This document shows, piece by piece, positions 8,013 through 16,228 of a stretch of 55,467 bases of DNA. The translations under genes and the position numbers were made by a program. Position 1 is the first letter of the stretch. Each line of letters starts with the position of its first letter. Under the pieces are notes generated by a model, which made no database searches, was not told the origin of the DNA, and saw only the letters and a list, made by a program, of their open reading frames with translations. Source of the stretch: Rhodocyclaceae bacterium (GTDB lineage: Bacteria; Pseudomonadota; Gammaproteobacteria; Burkholderiales; Rhodocyclaceae); contig JADFDU010000033.1 in assembly GCA_018262775.1 (NCBI GenBank), positions 129,725 to 185,191 of the forward strand. The letters are read 5' to 3'.

Positions 8013-8501
8013 ATGAAACCCAAGTACAAGCACATCGTCGCCGTGACATTCGGCGCAGTTCTCCTCGCCGGCGCCGCACTGGCCTCCGGGTCGACCAAGC
8101 ACGTTCCGGTGAAACAGGCCGATCAGCGCGCCCCGCTCGTCTTGCTCGACGCCGAACGCCACATCGTCCTCGAGGAGATGCGCAACTTCCTCGCCGTCCT
8201 GCAGATCATCACGGATGCCCTGCCGCGCGAAGACATGAAGGAAATCGCCCGCGCCGCCCGCACCATGGGCAGCGGCGCCGCCAACGAGATCCCGCCCGTC
8301 ACGGTGGCGAAGCTGCCGGAGGAATTCAAGGTGCTCGCCGGCGGCGTGCACACCCTCTTCGACCTGATCGCTCTCGACGCGGAATCCCTCGCCGATCCCA
8401 AGCACACGGTATCGCAGGTGAGCGAGCTGCTGCAAAAGTGCAATGCCTGCCACGGCATCTACCAGATCAAGGTTGGGCCCGGCGCCAAGGCGAAGAAGTA
8501 G
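8013..8501 (+). CDS. Second class II c'-type cytochrome, end of sox operon
   Basis: The 162-residue exported helical protein has a signal peptide (about residues 1-25) and a single heme motif CNACHGIYQ starting at residue 143, 20 residues from the C-terminus. This is the cytochrome c'/c-556 arrangement seen in the gene at 3547, but overall similarity to that protein is low by eye. It lies 25 bp after soxZ. It could accept electrons from SoxXA or act as a ligand-binding cytochrome (inference). The ribosome-binding site is weak, suggesting expression through coupling or low level. Confidence 0.72.
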   Translation: MKPKYKHIVAVTFGAVLLAGAALASGSTKHVPVKQADQRAPLVLLDAERHIVLEEMRNFLAVLQIITDALPREDMKEIARAARTMGSGAANEIPPVTVAKLPEEFKVLAGGVHTLFDLIALDAESLADPKHTVSQVSELLQKCNACHGIYQIKVGPGAKAKK

Positions 8502-8580
8502 TCGCCCTGCATGGCTGCCGCAGTGAAGGCGGTGGTTCCTTAAGCGTTCGTTAAGCTCACGCAGCGAGAATGCCGGCAGT

Positions 8581-8605
8581 GATCGCGGGGGTTTTCCCCG
8601 CGATC
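8581..8605. repeat. Perfect 10-bp inverted repeat downstream of the sox operon
   Basis: GATCGCGGGG and CCCCGCGATC flank the loop GTTTT. It lies 80 bp beyond the last sox-operon stop and 100 bp before the metal-efflux operon. There is no U-tract after the stem, so it may be a weak terminator, a transcript-stabilising hairpin or a dispersed palindrome. Confidence 0.5.
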
Positions 8606-8705
8606 CTGGATTCCTGTCTCCGCCCCGGCGCGGTATCGTACTCATTCGGCACGATGTAGTATGTTTCGTATCCGCACCCGACGGAGCGAACAGAGAGGTG
8701 GTCGC

Positions 8706-9806
8706 ATGAGATGTCTTCGCGTTTGCGCGGTACTGGCCGCGGTGTTTCTTTCTCCGCTTCATGCGGCGGAGGTGCTGCCACTGTCGGCCGCCCAGATTCA
8801 GTCCCTTGGCATCGAGACGGCGCAAGTCGCCGCCCACCGCGAAGGGGAATTGCCGGGCCTGCCGGCGCAGGTGGTCGTCCCCAACAACCAGATGCACGTG
8901 GTGAGCTCACCCATGCCCGTCATGGTCGAGCAGATGTTCGCCGCGCCCGGCGAACATGTCGGGAAGGGAAGTGTGCTGGTACGTCTGCAGGGGCCGGCGA
9001 TCGTCGAGGCGCAGCGGATGTTCCTGCAGGCCGGGACACAGCTGCGCCTGTCGCGCGACACCCTTTCGCGCGACGAGCAGCTTTTCAAGGAAGGCATCAT
9101 CGCCGAGAGCCGTTACCGTGCAACGCGCAGCCAGCACGCCGAACTGTCGGCCGCCTACGCCGAGCGGCGGCAGGTGCTGCGCCTGGCGGGCATGAGCGAA
9201 GCGGCGATCACCCGCCTGCAGTCGGGCGGGGTGCTGGGAAGCGCGATCGAAATGGCCTCTCCCATCGACGGCGTGGTGCTTGAGCAGATGGCCACGGCCG
9301 GCCAGCGGCTCGAGGCTGCCTCGCCCTTGTACAAGGTGGCTCGTCTGGATCCGCTCTGGCTGGACATCCAGCTGCCGATCGCCAGGCAGAGCATGGTGGC
9401 GGAAGGTGACCAGGTCAGGCTGCCGCTCCAGCAGGCGGCAGGCAAGGTGCTGTCCGTCGGCCACGGCGTGAGTGGCAACCAGACGGTGCTGGTGCGAGCC
9501 GAGATATCCAGCGGCACGGAACGCCTGTATCCCGGCCAGTTCGTCGAGGCGACCGTCGTCAGCATCGCGCGGGGTGATCGGGCGCCCAGGCTCTGGAGCG
9601 TGCCCAACGGCGCGCTAGCGCGGCTGCACGATCGTGTAGTGGTCTTCGTGCAGACCGCTGCCGGCTTTCGCGCCCAGTCGGTCGTCCTGATTGCCGAGGG
9701 CGCGCAGGCCAGCGCGGTGCGCGGCGACCTGAAGGGGGACGAGCGTATTGCGGTGCGCGGCGTGTCGGCGCTGAAGGCGGCGCTGATGGGCATCGGGGGC
9801 GAGTGA
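8706..9806 (+). CDS. Periplasmic adaptor (membrane-fusion protein) of heavy-metal RND efflux
   Basis: The 366-residue protein of the CzcB/CusB family has a signal peptide (cleavage after LHAA), followed by barrel-sandwich halves (for example VEQMFAAPGEHVGKGSVLVRLQ) flanking an alpha-helical hairpin with QLFKEGIIAESRYRAT. A beta-barrel and a membrane-proximal domain follow. I chose ATG 8706 because it begins the signal peptide and has AGAGGTGG upstream. It links the inner-membrane pump at 9806 with the TolC-type channel at 13191. There is no histidine-rich N-terminus, so the metal is not evident. Its stop overlaps the pump's ATG by one base. Confidence 0.9.
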   Translation: MRCLRVCAVLAAVFLSPLHAAEVLPLSAAQIQSLGIETAQVAAHREGELPGLPAQVVVPNNQMHVVSSPMPVMVEQMFAAPGEHVGKGSVLVRLQGPAIVEAQRMFLQAGTQLRLSRDTLSRDEQLFKEGIIAESRYRATRSQHAELSAAYAERRQVLRLAGMSEAAITRLQSGGVLGSAIEMASPIDGVVLEQMATAGQRLEAASPLYKVARLDPLWLDIQLPIARQSMVAEGDQVRLPLQQAAGKVLSVGHGVSGNQTVLVRAEISSGTERLYPGQFVEATVVSIARGDRAPRLWSVPNGALARLHDRVVVFVQTAAGFRAQSVVLIAEGAQASAVRGDLKGDERIAVRGVSALKAALMGIGGE

Positions 9807-12800
9807 TGCTCGAACGGCTGGTGGAGTTCTGCCTGACGCAGCGGCTGCTGGTCATCATCGCCACGCTTGCCCTGATTGGCGGCGGCGTGGCGGCCTTCAG
9901 CAGCCTGCCGATCGACGCATTCCCGGACGTTTCCTCGACCCAGGTGAAGATCATCATGAAGGCGCCCGGCATGACGCCGGAGGAGGTCGAGGCGCGCATC
10001 ACCACGCCGATCGAACTGGAGATGCTCGGCATCCCGAACAAGAAGATCCTGCGCTCGGTGTCGAAATACGCCCTGGCCGACATTACTATCGACTTCCAAG
10101 ACGGAACCGACATCTACTGGGCACGCAGCCAGGTGACCGAGCGTCTCAATGGCATCGACCTGCCGGCCGGCGCCAGCGGCGGACTGGCGCCGATCACCAC
10201 GCCGCTCGGCGAGATGTTCATGTTCACCATCGAGGGCGGCGACCTGACGCTGCAGGAGCGCCGCAGCCTGCTCGACTGGGTAATCCGGCCGGCGCTGCGT
10301 ACACTGCCCGGCGTGGCCGAGGTGAACGCGCTCGGCGGCGAGGTGCGCAGCTTCGAGGTGGTGCCCGACAACGCCGCGCTCGCCGCCCGCGGCGTGACGC
10401 TGGAGGCGCTGCAGCTGGCGCTGGAATCGAACAACCGCAATGACGGCGCGGGCCGCTTGGGCGACGGCGAGGAGGCCCTGGTGGTGCGTGCGGAGGGGGC
10501 CATCCGCGGCCTGGACGACGTGCGCGCCGTGGTGGTGTCCAGCCGTGACGGCAACCCGGTACGCGTGGGCGATGTTGCCACGGTACGCATCGGCCATCTC
10601 ACTCGCTACGGCGCGGTGACGCAGAGCGGCCAGGGCGAGGCAGTGCAGGGCCTGGTGCTCGGCCTGCGCGGTGCCAATGCGCAGCAGGTAGTGAAGGGCG
10701 TACGCGCCCGGCTCGCCGAACTGGCGCCGACATTGCCGGAGGGCGTGACGACGCAGGTCTTTTACGATCGTGGCAGCCTGGTCGAACGGGCTGTTGGCAC
10801 GGTCTCGCGCGCATTGCTCGAAGCCATTGTGCTGGTGGTCGTGCTGCTCGTATTGTTCCTCGGCAATCTGCGCGCCGCGCTGGCGGTGGCACTCACCCTG
10901 CCGTTGGCGGCGCTGGTGACATTCATCCTGATGCAGCAGTTCGGCATGTCGGCCAACCTGATGAGCCTGGGTGGACTGGCCATCGCTATCGGCATGCTGG
11001 TCGACGCGGCCGTGGTGGTGGTCGAGAACATCGTCACACATCTGGCGCACGAGACCGGCAAGGAGGCTGGCCGCCTGCCGCGCCTGCACGTCATCTACCG
11101 CGCCGTACGGGAAGTGACACTGCCGGTGGCCTCCGGCATCATGATCATCGTTATCGTCTTCCTGCCGCTGGTGACGCTGCAAGGGCTGGAGGGAAAGCTC
11201 TTCATCCCGGTGGCGCTGTCCATCATCTTTGCGTTGTCCGGCTCGCTCGTTCTTTCTCTCACCGTGATCCCGGTGCTCGCGTCGTTCCTCATCCAGCAGG
11301 CCAGCCATGGCGAGCCTTGGCTGGTGCGCCAGGCGCTGCGCCTGTACATGCCGGCGCTCGACTGGTCGCTGCGGCATACGCGTCAGGTGACGATCGGCGC
11401 CATCGCGGCGCTGGCGGTCACCGCGCTCATCTTCACGCAGATCGGCAAGACCTTCATGCCGACGATGGACGAGGGCGACCTGATCATTGGCCTGGAAAAG
11501 CTGCCTTCGATCAATCTGGAGGCGAGCACGGAAACCGACCTGCGTATCCAGCGGGCGATCCTCGAGCGCGTGCCGGAAGTGAAGCGGATCGTCGCGCGCA
11601 CCGGCTCCGACGAGTTGGGGTTGGACCCGATGGGTCTCAACCAGACCGACACCTTCCTCGTGCTCCGGCCGAGAGACGAATGGCGCGAGCCGCACAAGGC
11701 CTGGCTGACGGACGAGCTGCGCAAGGTGCTGGCGGATTTTCCCGGCGTGGCGTACAGCTTCACGCAGCCGATCGAGATGCGCGTCTCCGAAATGATCGTC
11801 GGCGTGCGCGGCGACGTGGCGATCAAGATATTCGGCCCTGACCTCGCAGTACTCAACCAGCAGGCGCAGCAGATGGTCGAGATCCTCAAGTCGATCCCCG
11901 GCGCCGAAGACGCGCAGACGACGAAGAACGAGGGCGTGCAGTACTACCGCATCGAAATCGATCGCCTCGCCGCCGGGCGGCTTGGCTTCAGCATCGACGC
12001 CGTGCAGAACGCGCTGCGCACCCAGGTAGAAGGCCGGGTGCTGGGCATCGTGCAGGAGGGCAACCGGCGTACGCCGCTGCTGTTGCGCGGCGGCGAACGC
12101 GAGCGTATGTCGCCCGCCCTGTTCAGCAATCTCAGCCTGACCCTGCCTGGCGGCGGCAGCGTGCCATTGACGGCACTGGCGCGGCTCGCCCGCATCGACG
12201 GCCCGGTCAAGGTGGACCACGAGAATGCGGCTCGTATGGTCGTTGTCTCGTCCAACGTGCGCGGCCGCGATCTGGTCGGCTTTGTCGACGAGGCGAAGCG
12301 CGCCGTGGCGGAGAAGCTGACTTTTGCCAGTGGCTACAGCATGACCTGGGGTGGCCAGTTCGAGAACCAGCAGCGCGCCGCGGCGCGCCTCTCCGTGGTG
12401 GTGCCGGTGGCGCTGGCGCTCATCTTCCTGCTGCTCTTCGCCACCTTCGGCTCCCTGCGCCAGGCCGCGCTGGTCATCTGCAACATCCCGTTTGCCATGA
12501 TCGGCGGCGTGCTGGCCATGTGGCTGACGGGCGAATACCTGTCGGTGCCGGCCTCGGTCGGTTTCATCGCGCTGCTCGGCATCGCGGTCCTCAACGGCGT
12601 GGTCATGGTCACATATTTCAACCAGTTGCATGCGCAGGGCATGCCGATCGGACAGATCGTCGTCGAGGGCGCCCGGCGGCGACTGCGCCCTGTCTTGATG
12701 ACGGCGAGCATCGCCGCCTTCGGACTGGTGCCGCTGCTGTTTGCCAGCGGGCCCGGCTCGGAGATCCAGAAACCGCTGGCCATCGTCGTCATCGGCGGTC

Positions 12801-12886
12801 TGGTCAGCGCAACCCTGCTGACGCTGGTCATTCTGCCGATTCTTTATCGACGCTTCGGCATAGCCCCGCTGGAGAATCCGACATGA
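9806..12886 (+). CDS. Heavy-metal RND efflux pump (CzcA/CusA family)
   Basis: The 1026-residue proton-driven inner-membrane transporter has two repeats of six TM segments and two large periplasmic loops. The TM4 signature GLAIAIGMLVDAAVVVVEN resembles by eye the monovalent (CusA-like, VDAA) pattern more than the DGA pattern of CzcA. The pore-domain segment FMPTMDEGDLI and VARTGSDELGLDP are closer to CzcA-like relatives. Substrate (Cu/Ag versus Co/Zn/Cd/Ni) is therefore left open. It is translationally coupled upstream (TGATG) and downstream (ATGA with the DUF3240 gene), giving the order adaptor-pump-DUF3240-TolC. Confidence 0.92.
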   Translation: MLERLVEFCLTQRLLVIIATLALIGGGVAAFSSLPIDAFPDVSSTQVKIIMKAPGMTPEEVEARITTPIELEMLGIPNKKILRSVSKYALADITIDFQDGTDIYWARSQVTERLNGIDLPAGASGGLAPITTPLGEMFMFTIEGGDLTLQERRSLLDWVIRPALRTLPGVAEVNALGGEVRSFEVVPDNAALAARGVTLEALQLALESNNRNDGAGRLGDGEEALVVRAEGAIRGLDDVRAVVVSSRDGNPVRVGDVATVRIGHLTRYGAVTQSGQGEAVQGLVLGLRGANAQQVVKGVRARLAELAPTLPEGVTTQVFYDRGSLVERAVGTVSRALLEAIVLVVVLLVLFLGNLRAALAVALTLPLAALVTFILMQQFGMSANLMSLGGLAIAIGMLVDAAVVVVENIVTHLAHETGKEAGRLPRLHVIYRAVREVTLPVASGIMIIVIVFLPLVTLQGLEGKLFIPVALSIIFALSGSLVLSLTVIPVLASFLIQQASHGEPWLVRQALRLYMPALDWSLRHTRQVTIGAIAALAVTALIFTQIGKTFMPTMDEGDLIIGLEKLPSINLEASTETDLRIQRAILERVPEVKRIVARTGSDELGLDPMGLNQTDTFLVLRPRDEWREPHKAWLTDELRKVLADFPGVAYSFTQPIEMRVSEMIVGVRGDVAIKIFGPDLAVLNQQAQQMVEILKSIPGAEDAQTTKNEGVQYYRIEIDRLAAGRLGFSIDAVQNALRTQVEGRVLGIVQEGNRRTPLLLRGGERERMSPALFSNLSLTLPGGGSVPLTALARLARIDGPVKVDHENAARMVVVSSNVRGRDLVGFVDEAKRAVAEKLTFASGYSMTWGGQFENQQRAAARLSVVVPVALALIFLLLFATFGSLRQAALVICNIPFAMIGGVLAMWLTGEYLSVPASVGFIALLGIAVLNGVVMVTYFNQLHAQGMPIGQIVVEGARRRLRPVLMTASIAAFGLVPLLFASGPGSEIQKPLAIVVIGGLVSATLLTLVILPILYRRFGIAPLENPT

Positions 12887-13194
12887 AACAACGCGATTGC
12901 GTGCTGACCCTGGTCTTTCCGGTATCGATCGAGGAGGATCTGGTCGACCATCTGCTCGAGCATCCCGAGTGGGTGACGGGCTTTACCAATTCCAGGGTCG
13001 AGGGACAGGGGCAGGCCGTGCGTCTGCATGGCTCGGCCGAGCAGGTGCGCGGACGCTCGCGCCGCGTTCAGGTGCAGCTGGTCATGAACCGGGAGGATGC
13101 GCAGGCGCTGGTCGGCCTCCTCAGGGAAACCCTGCCAAATCCCGAGATTGTCTATTGGATGATCCCGCTGCTGGAATTCGGGAGGTTCGCATGA
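12883..13194 (+). CDS. DUF3240 family small protein associated with RND metal efflux
   Basis: The 103-residue cytoplasmic protein has a ferredoxin-like alpha-beta pattern (VLTLVFPVSIEEDLVDHLLEH, then VTGFTNSRVEGQG, then VQVQLVMNREDAQALVGLL). It matches DUF3240, a PII/CutA-like family commonly encoded beside CzcA-type pumps. The gene overlaps its neighbours by ATGA on both sides, so its synthesis is locked to that of pump and channel. It may sense metal or an effector and modulate the pump from the cytoplasmic face (inference). Confidence 0.82.
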   Translation: MKQRDCVLTLVFPVSIEEDLVDHLLEHPEWVTGFTNSRVEGQGQAVRLHGSAEQVRGRSRRVQVQLVMNREDAQALVGLLRETLPNPEIVYWMIPLLEFGRFA

Positions 13195-14450
13195 ATATGC
13201 GCTGGCTGGTCGTTCCGCTGCTGTTGCCCCTGCTCGTGGCCGCCGCGCAGCCCGAGGCGCATCCCGACCTGCCGCCGGCTGCAGCGGTGGCCGCCATGCT
13301 GGCGAATCACCCCGACGTGCTGGCGTCGAAATCGGGCATACGCTACGAGGAGACCAACCGGACGCGGCTTGCGGCGGGCAGCCACGAATTCAGCCTGCAG
13401 GTGGGCGCGGCGCGGCGCCGCAACGATCAGTCGCGCCAACTCAACGAATGGGATGTCGCCCTCGAGCGGCCGCTTCGTTTGCCGGGCAAAGCGCGCCTTG
13501 ACGAGAAACTCGGGCGCCAGGGTGTCGAGCAGGCGCGGCTCTCGCTGGGGGATGCCATACACGAGACGGCGCGCGGCCTACTCCGATCCTGGTTCTCTTG
13601 GCTGAAGGCACGGGTTCAGGCCGATGAATGGGGTAAGCAGGTGAACTTGCTACGGCAGCAAAGCGAGGTGGCTGCTCGGCGCGTGCGTGCTGGCGATGCG
13701 CCGCGGCTCGAGCAGACGTTGGCCGAAGCTTCGATGGCCCAGGCCGAGGCGACGGCCGTGCAAAGCCGCCTGCGCGAGTCAGTCGCCACGGCTGAACTGA
13801 AGCAAAACTATCCGGACATACCCTTGCCCGGGAAGCCGGTCCTCGCTGTGCCGGTGCCGGTAAACCAGTCGTATGACTACTGGCGCGAGCACATTCTTCA
13901 ACATAACCATGAACTGGCCGTCGCGCGGGCCGAAGTGCAGCGACGGCAAACTCTCATCGCGCGCAGCCAGGCGGATGAGTTGCCCGATCCGACGGTAGGT
14001 ATCCGGCATGCCTCAGAAGCTGGCGGCAGCGATAAGATCACGGGGCTCTACCTGAGCATTCCCCTTCCCGGCCAGGCGCGCACCGCCTCGACGGAGGGCG
14101 CGCGGGCGCAGATGGACATGGCGGCGGACAGGGAGGCGGCCTTGCTGCGCAGGCTGAACGCCGAGATATCCGCGCTCCATGCCGGCGCTGCGGCCGCCTA
14201 CGAGGGCTGGCAGAAGGCGCAGGTAGCAGCACAGGCCATGGAACGCAATGCCGATCTGATTGCGCGCGCCTACGCGCTGGGCGAGGCCGGCCTCACCGAT
14301 ACCTTGAATGCACGCCGCCTCGCGGTCGACGGCAAGCTTGCGGCAGTGATAGCGCAACTGGATGCCGTCGAGTCGCGCTACCGCCTGATGCTGGACGCTC
14401 ACCAGCTCTGGGTGCTGGACGAGCCGAACCCGTCCGTAGCGGCGGAATGA
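13191..14450 (+). CDS. TolC-family outer-membrane efflux channel
   Basis: The 419-residue protein has a signal peptide (MNMRWLVVPLLLPLLVAAA) followed by two outer-membrane-efflux repeats. Each has long alternating helices rich in Ala/Glu/Arg (for example VARAEVQRRQTLIARSQADELPDPTVGIRH) and short barrel strands (VGAARRRND, LYLSIPLPG). It forms the trimeric exit duct of the metal pump. The start overlaps the DUF3240 stop (ATGA). Placing the channel last, after DUF3240, differs from the usual C-B-A order. Confidence 0.9.
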   Translation: MNMRWLVVPLLLPLLVAAAQPEAHPDLPPAAAVAAMLANHPDVLASKSGIRYEETNRTRLAAGSHEFSLQVGAARRRNDQSRQLNEWDVALERPLRLPGKARLDEKLGRQGVEQARLSLGDAIHETARGLLRSWFSWLKARVQADEWGKQVNLLRQQSEVAARRVRAGDAPRLEQTLAEASMAQAEATAVQSRLRESVATAELKQNYPDIPLPGKPVLAVPVPVNQSYDYWREHILQHNHELAVARAEVQRRQTLIARSQADELPDPTVGIRHASEAGGSDKITGLYLSIPLPGQARTASTEGARAQMDMAADREAALLRRLNAEISALHAGAAAAYEGWQKAQVAAQAMERNADLIARAYALGEAGLTDTLNARRLAVDGKLAAVIAQLDAVESRYRLMLDAHQLWVLDEPNPSVAAE

Positions 14451-14513
14451 ATTGAGCCGGCGCGCAGCATCGAGGCTAGGACAGCATGCGCCGAAGGGAA
14501 AGCATGGTGAATT

Positions 14514-15368
14514 ATGAAACAGCTGCTGGGCGCTTATTCCGAGACCCCGTCAACGCAGGTCATCCTGAACCGCGTCGTTCCTATCATGCATATAATCCGA
14601 GAGTTGGCACACACCATTGACCGTACAGCGGTTGTCTTTCTAACGATAGGCCTCGCCTTGCCGGCCGTAGCTGCTCACCCGCTGCTCACCGAGGACACCG
14701 GTACCCAGGGACTCGACAATTACCAGATCGAACTGATGGCGGACAAGACGCGCGACCATCCGCCCGGCGTCAAGGTGAGGGAACTCCTGACGATGGCCGT
14801 GCTGAGCTACGGCGTCCTGGAAAATGCCGATCTGCAGATCGGCCTGCCGCATGTGCGCCAGCACACGCATGACGCAGCCGGCCGCCATGTCAGCCGGGGA
14901 CCGCTCGATGCCTCGGTGGATTTGAAGTGGCGTTTCTTCGAGCACGAGGCCCTGAGCCTCGGCGTCAAGCCGGGCCTGACCCTGCCGACCGGTGACAAGA
15001 GCCGCGGCTTCGGCACGGGGCGTCCGACCTGGGGCGCCCTGGGGATCCTTTCCTATGAGTCGGGCCCGCTGTCCTTTCATTCCCACATCGGCTACCGCCG
15101 CAACAACAATGCCGTGGATCAGCGCACTTCCCTGCGGCATCTTTCCGTCGCCGCCACCTACAAGGCGACGGAGCAGTTGAAGCTGGTCGCCGACATCAGC
15201 GCCGATACCAATCCGGATCGTGCCGACGACAGTTCGGTGCGTTACCGCATTCTCGGTTTCATCTATTCGCCGGCGGCCTGGCTGGATCTCGATGTGGGAT
15301 GGAAGCATGGCCACGGTAGGGCGGCTGCCGACCGCGCCTTCCTCATTGGGGTGGCCGTGCGCTGGTGA
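14514..15368 (+). CDS. Outer-membrane transport-like beta-barrel protein (MetA/phenol-degradation family type)
   Basis: The protein is 284 residues from the first ATG, or 260 from ATG 14586. The latter begins just before a clean signal peptide (VVFLTIGLALPAVAA-HP) and may be the true start. The mature part is all-beta with features seen in the PF13557-like barrels: the opening HPLLTEDTGTQGLDNYQIEL, then GVLENADLQIGLPH and LKPGLTLPTGD-type turns, ending in an aromatic residue (VAVRW). It lies 63 bp after the TolC gene and probably closes the metal-efflux operon. The function is unknown. Confidence 0.68.
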   Translation: MKQLLGAYSETPSTQVILNRVVPIMHIIRELAHTIDRTAVVFLTIGLALPAVAAHPLLTEDTGTQGLDNYQIELMADKTRDHPPGVKVRELLTMAVLSYGVLENADLQIGLPHVRQHTHDAAGRHVSRGPLDASVDLKWRFFEHEALSLGVKPGLTLPTGDKSRGFGTGRPTWGALGILSYESGPLSFHSHIGYRRNNNAVDQRTSLRHLSVAATYKATEQLKLVADISADTNPDRADDSSVRYRILGFIYSPAAWLDLDVGWKHGHGRAAADRAFLIGVAVRW

Positions 15369-15473
15369 ACCGTTCCATTGCCTTCTGCGGCAGTTCAGAG
15401 CTGTCTCGCCCAGGCCGAATCCTTATGCATTCAGCAAATAATCTGATATGAAGTAAAGCAGAAAAACACTATA

Positions 15474-15501
15474 TTGACAGGGGTTAAAAATCTCATATAA
15501 C
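15474..15501 (+). promoter_or_regulatory. Sigma-70-like promoter for the DUF3365 gene at 15571
   Basis: TTGACA (15474-15479) and TATAAC (15496-15501) are separated by 16 bp inside an unusually AT-rich intergenic patch. The predicted transcript would have a leader of about 60 nt ending in the strong ribosome-binding site AGGAGG. Confidence 0.6.
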
Positions 15502-15570
15502 CGAACCCGTCGTTTCGTTGTTTCGTCATTTTGCGCGCCAGCGCAATTTCCGCATTCAAAAGGAGGAAAC

Positions 15571-16149
15571 ATGCAAGCCAGCCGTGCCATGCGCAAGTTC
15601 ATTCCCCTGCTCGCTGCTCTCGCTGTGGCACCCGCATTCGCCGACGAGGCGAAGCTGCTCGAAGAAGCGCGCGGCATTGCTTCCTCCATCCCGCCCAAGC
15701 TGCTGAGCGTGCTCGACGAGGAAATCAAGAAGGGGGGTGCCGAGGGCGCCATCGGCGTCTGTCGCGAGAAGGCGCCGGCCATGGCCAAGGCCGCCTCTGA
15801 AAAGTCAGGCTGGGCGATACGCCGCGTCAGCCTGAAGAACCGCAACCCGAAGGCCGTGCCGGACGCCTGGGAAGAGGCCGTGCTGAAAGAGTTCGACAAG
15901 CGCGCTGCCGCCGGCGAGAAGCCCACCTCGCTGGAGAAAGGCGCAATCGTGACCGTGGACGGCAAACAGATGTACCGCTACATGAAGGCGCTGCCGACGC
16001 AGGACCTCTGCCTCAACTGCCATGGCACGCCGGATCGCATCAGCCCGGCGGTGCAGGCCAAGCTGCAGGAACTCTACCCGGCCGACAAGGCTGTCGGCTA
16101 CCACCTCGCCGAAATTCGCGGCGCCATGACCATCAAGAAGCCGCTTTGA
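15571..16149 (+). CDS. Periplasmic Tll0287-like (DUF3365) mono-heme protein, second copy
   Basis: The 192-residue protein has a signal peptide (cleavage after AFA, residue 24), the family's N-terminal motif around CREKAPAMAKAASEKSGW and a heme c motif CLNCHG at residues 147-152. It ends with a short beta segment (EIRGAMTIKK). It is a compact relative of the protein at 2737. A near-consensus promoter and AGGAGG site precede it and a GC hairpin follows it, so it looks like a stand-alone, well-expressed gene. It may act as a periplasmic redox or ligand-binding protein; this is inferred from the family. Confidence 0.85.
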   Translation: MQASRAMRKFIPLLAALAVAPAFADEAKLLEEARGIASSIPPKLLSVLDEEIKKGGAEGAIGVCREKAPAMAKAASEKSGWAIRRVSLKNRNPKAVPDAWEEAVLKEFDKRAAAGEKPTSLEKGAIVTVDGKQMYRYMKALPTQDLCLNCHGTPDRISPAVQAKLQELYPADKAVGYHLAEIRGAMTIKKPL

Positions 16150-16157
16150 TGCTGGTA

Positions 16158-16182
16158 CCCCGCCGCGATGCACGCGGCGGGG
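16158..16182. terminator. GC-rich hairpin between convergent genes
   Basis: A perfect 10-bp stem (CCCCGCCGCG / CGCGGCGGGG) with a five-base loop lies just after the DUF3365 stop and 46 bp before the glnE stop. There is no clear U-tract, so it may be a bidirectional attenuating hairpin and not a strong intrinsic terminator. Confidence 0.5.
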
Positions 16183-16228
16183 TTGCGCGCTCCGGCATAT
16201 AGGCCCAGGGCGCATTCTCCCAGGCGGA

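Noticed and set aside
9155..12631. Very long open frame antisense to the RND pump gene
   Set aside because: Composition is Gln/His/Arg/Asp-rich without domains and mirrors the pump's codons; high GC keeps antisense frames open.
14504..14620. 38-codon frame starting ATGGTG before the outer-membrane gene
   Set aside because: Although a GAAGGGA lies upstream, the frame has no recognisable features and overlaps the larger gene's signal-peptide region.
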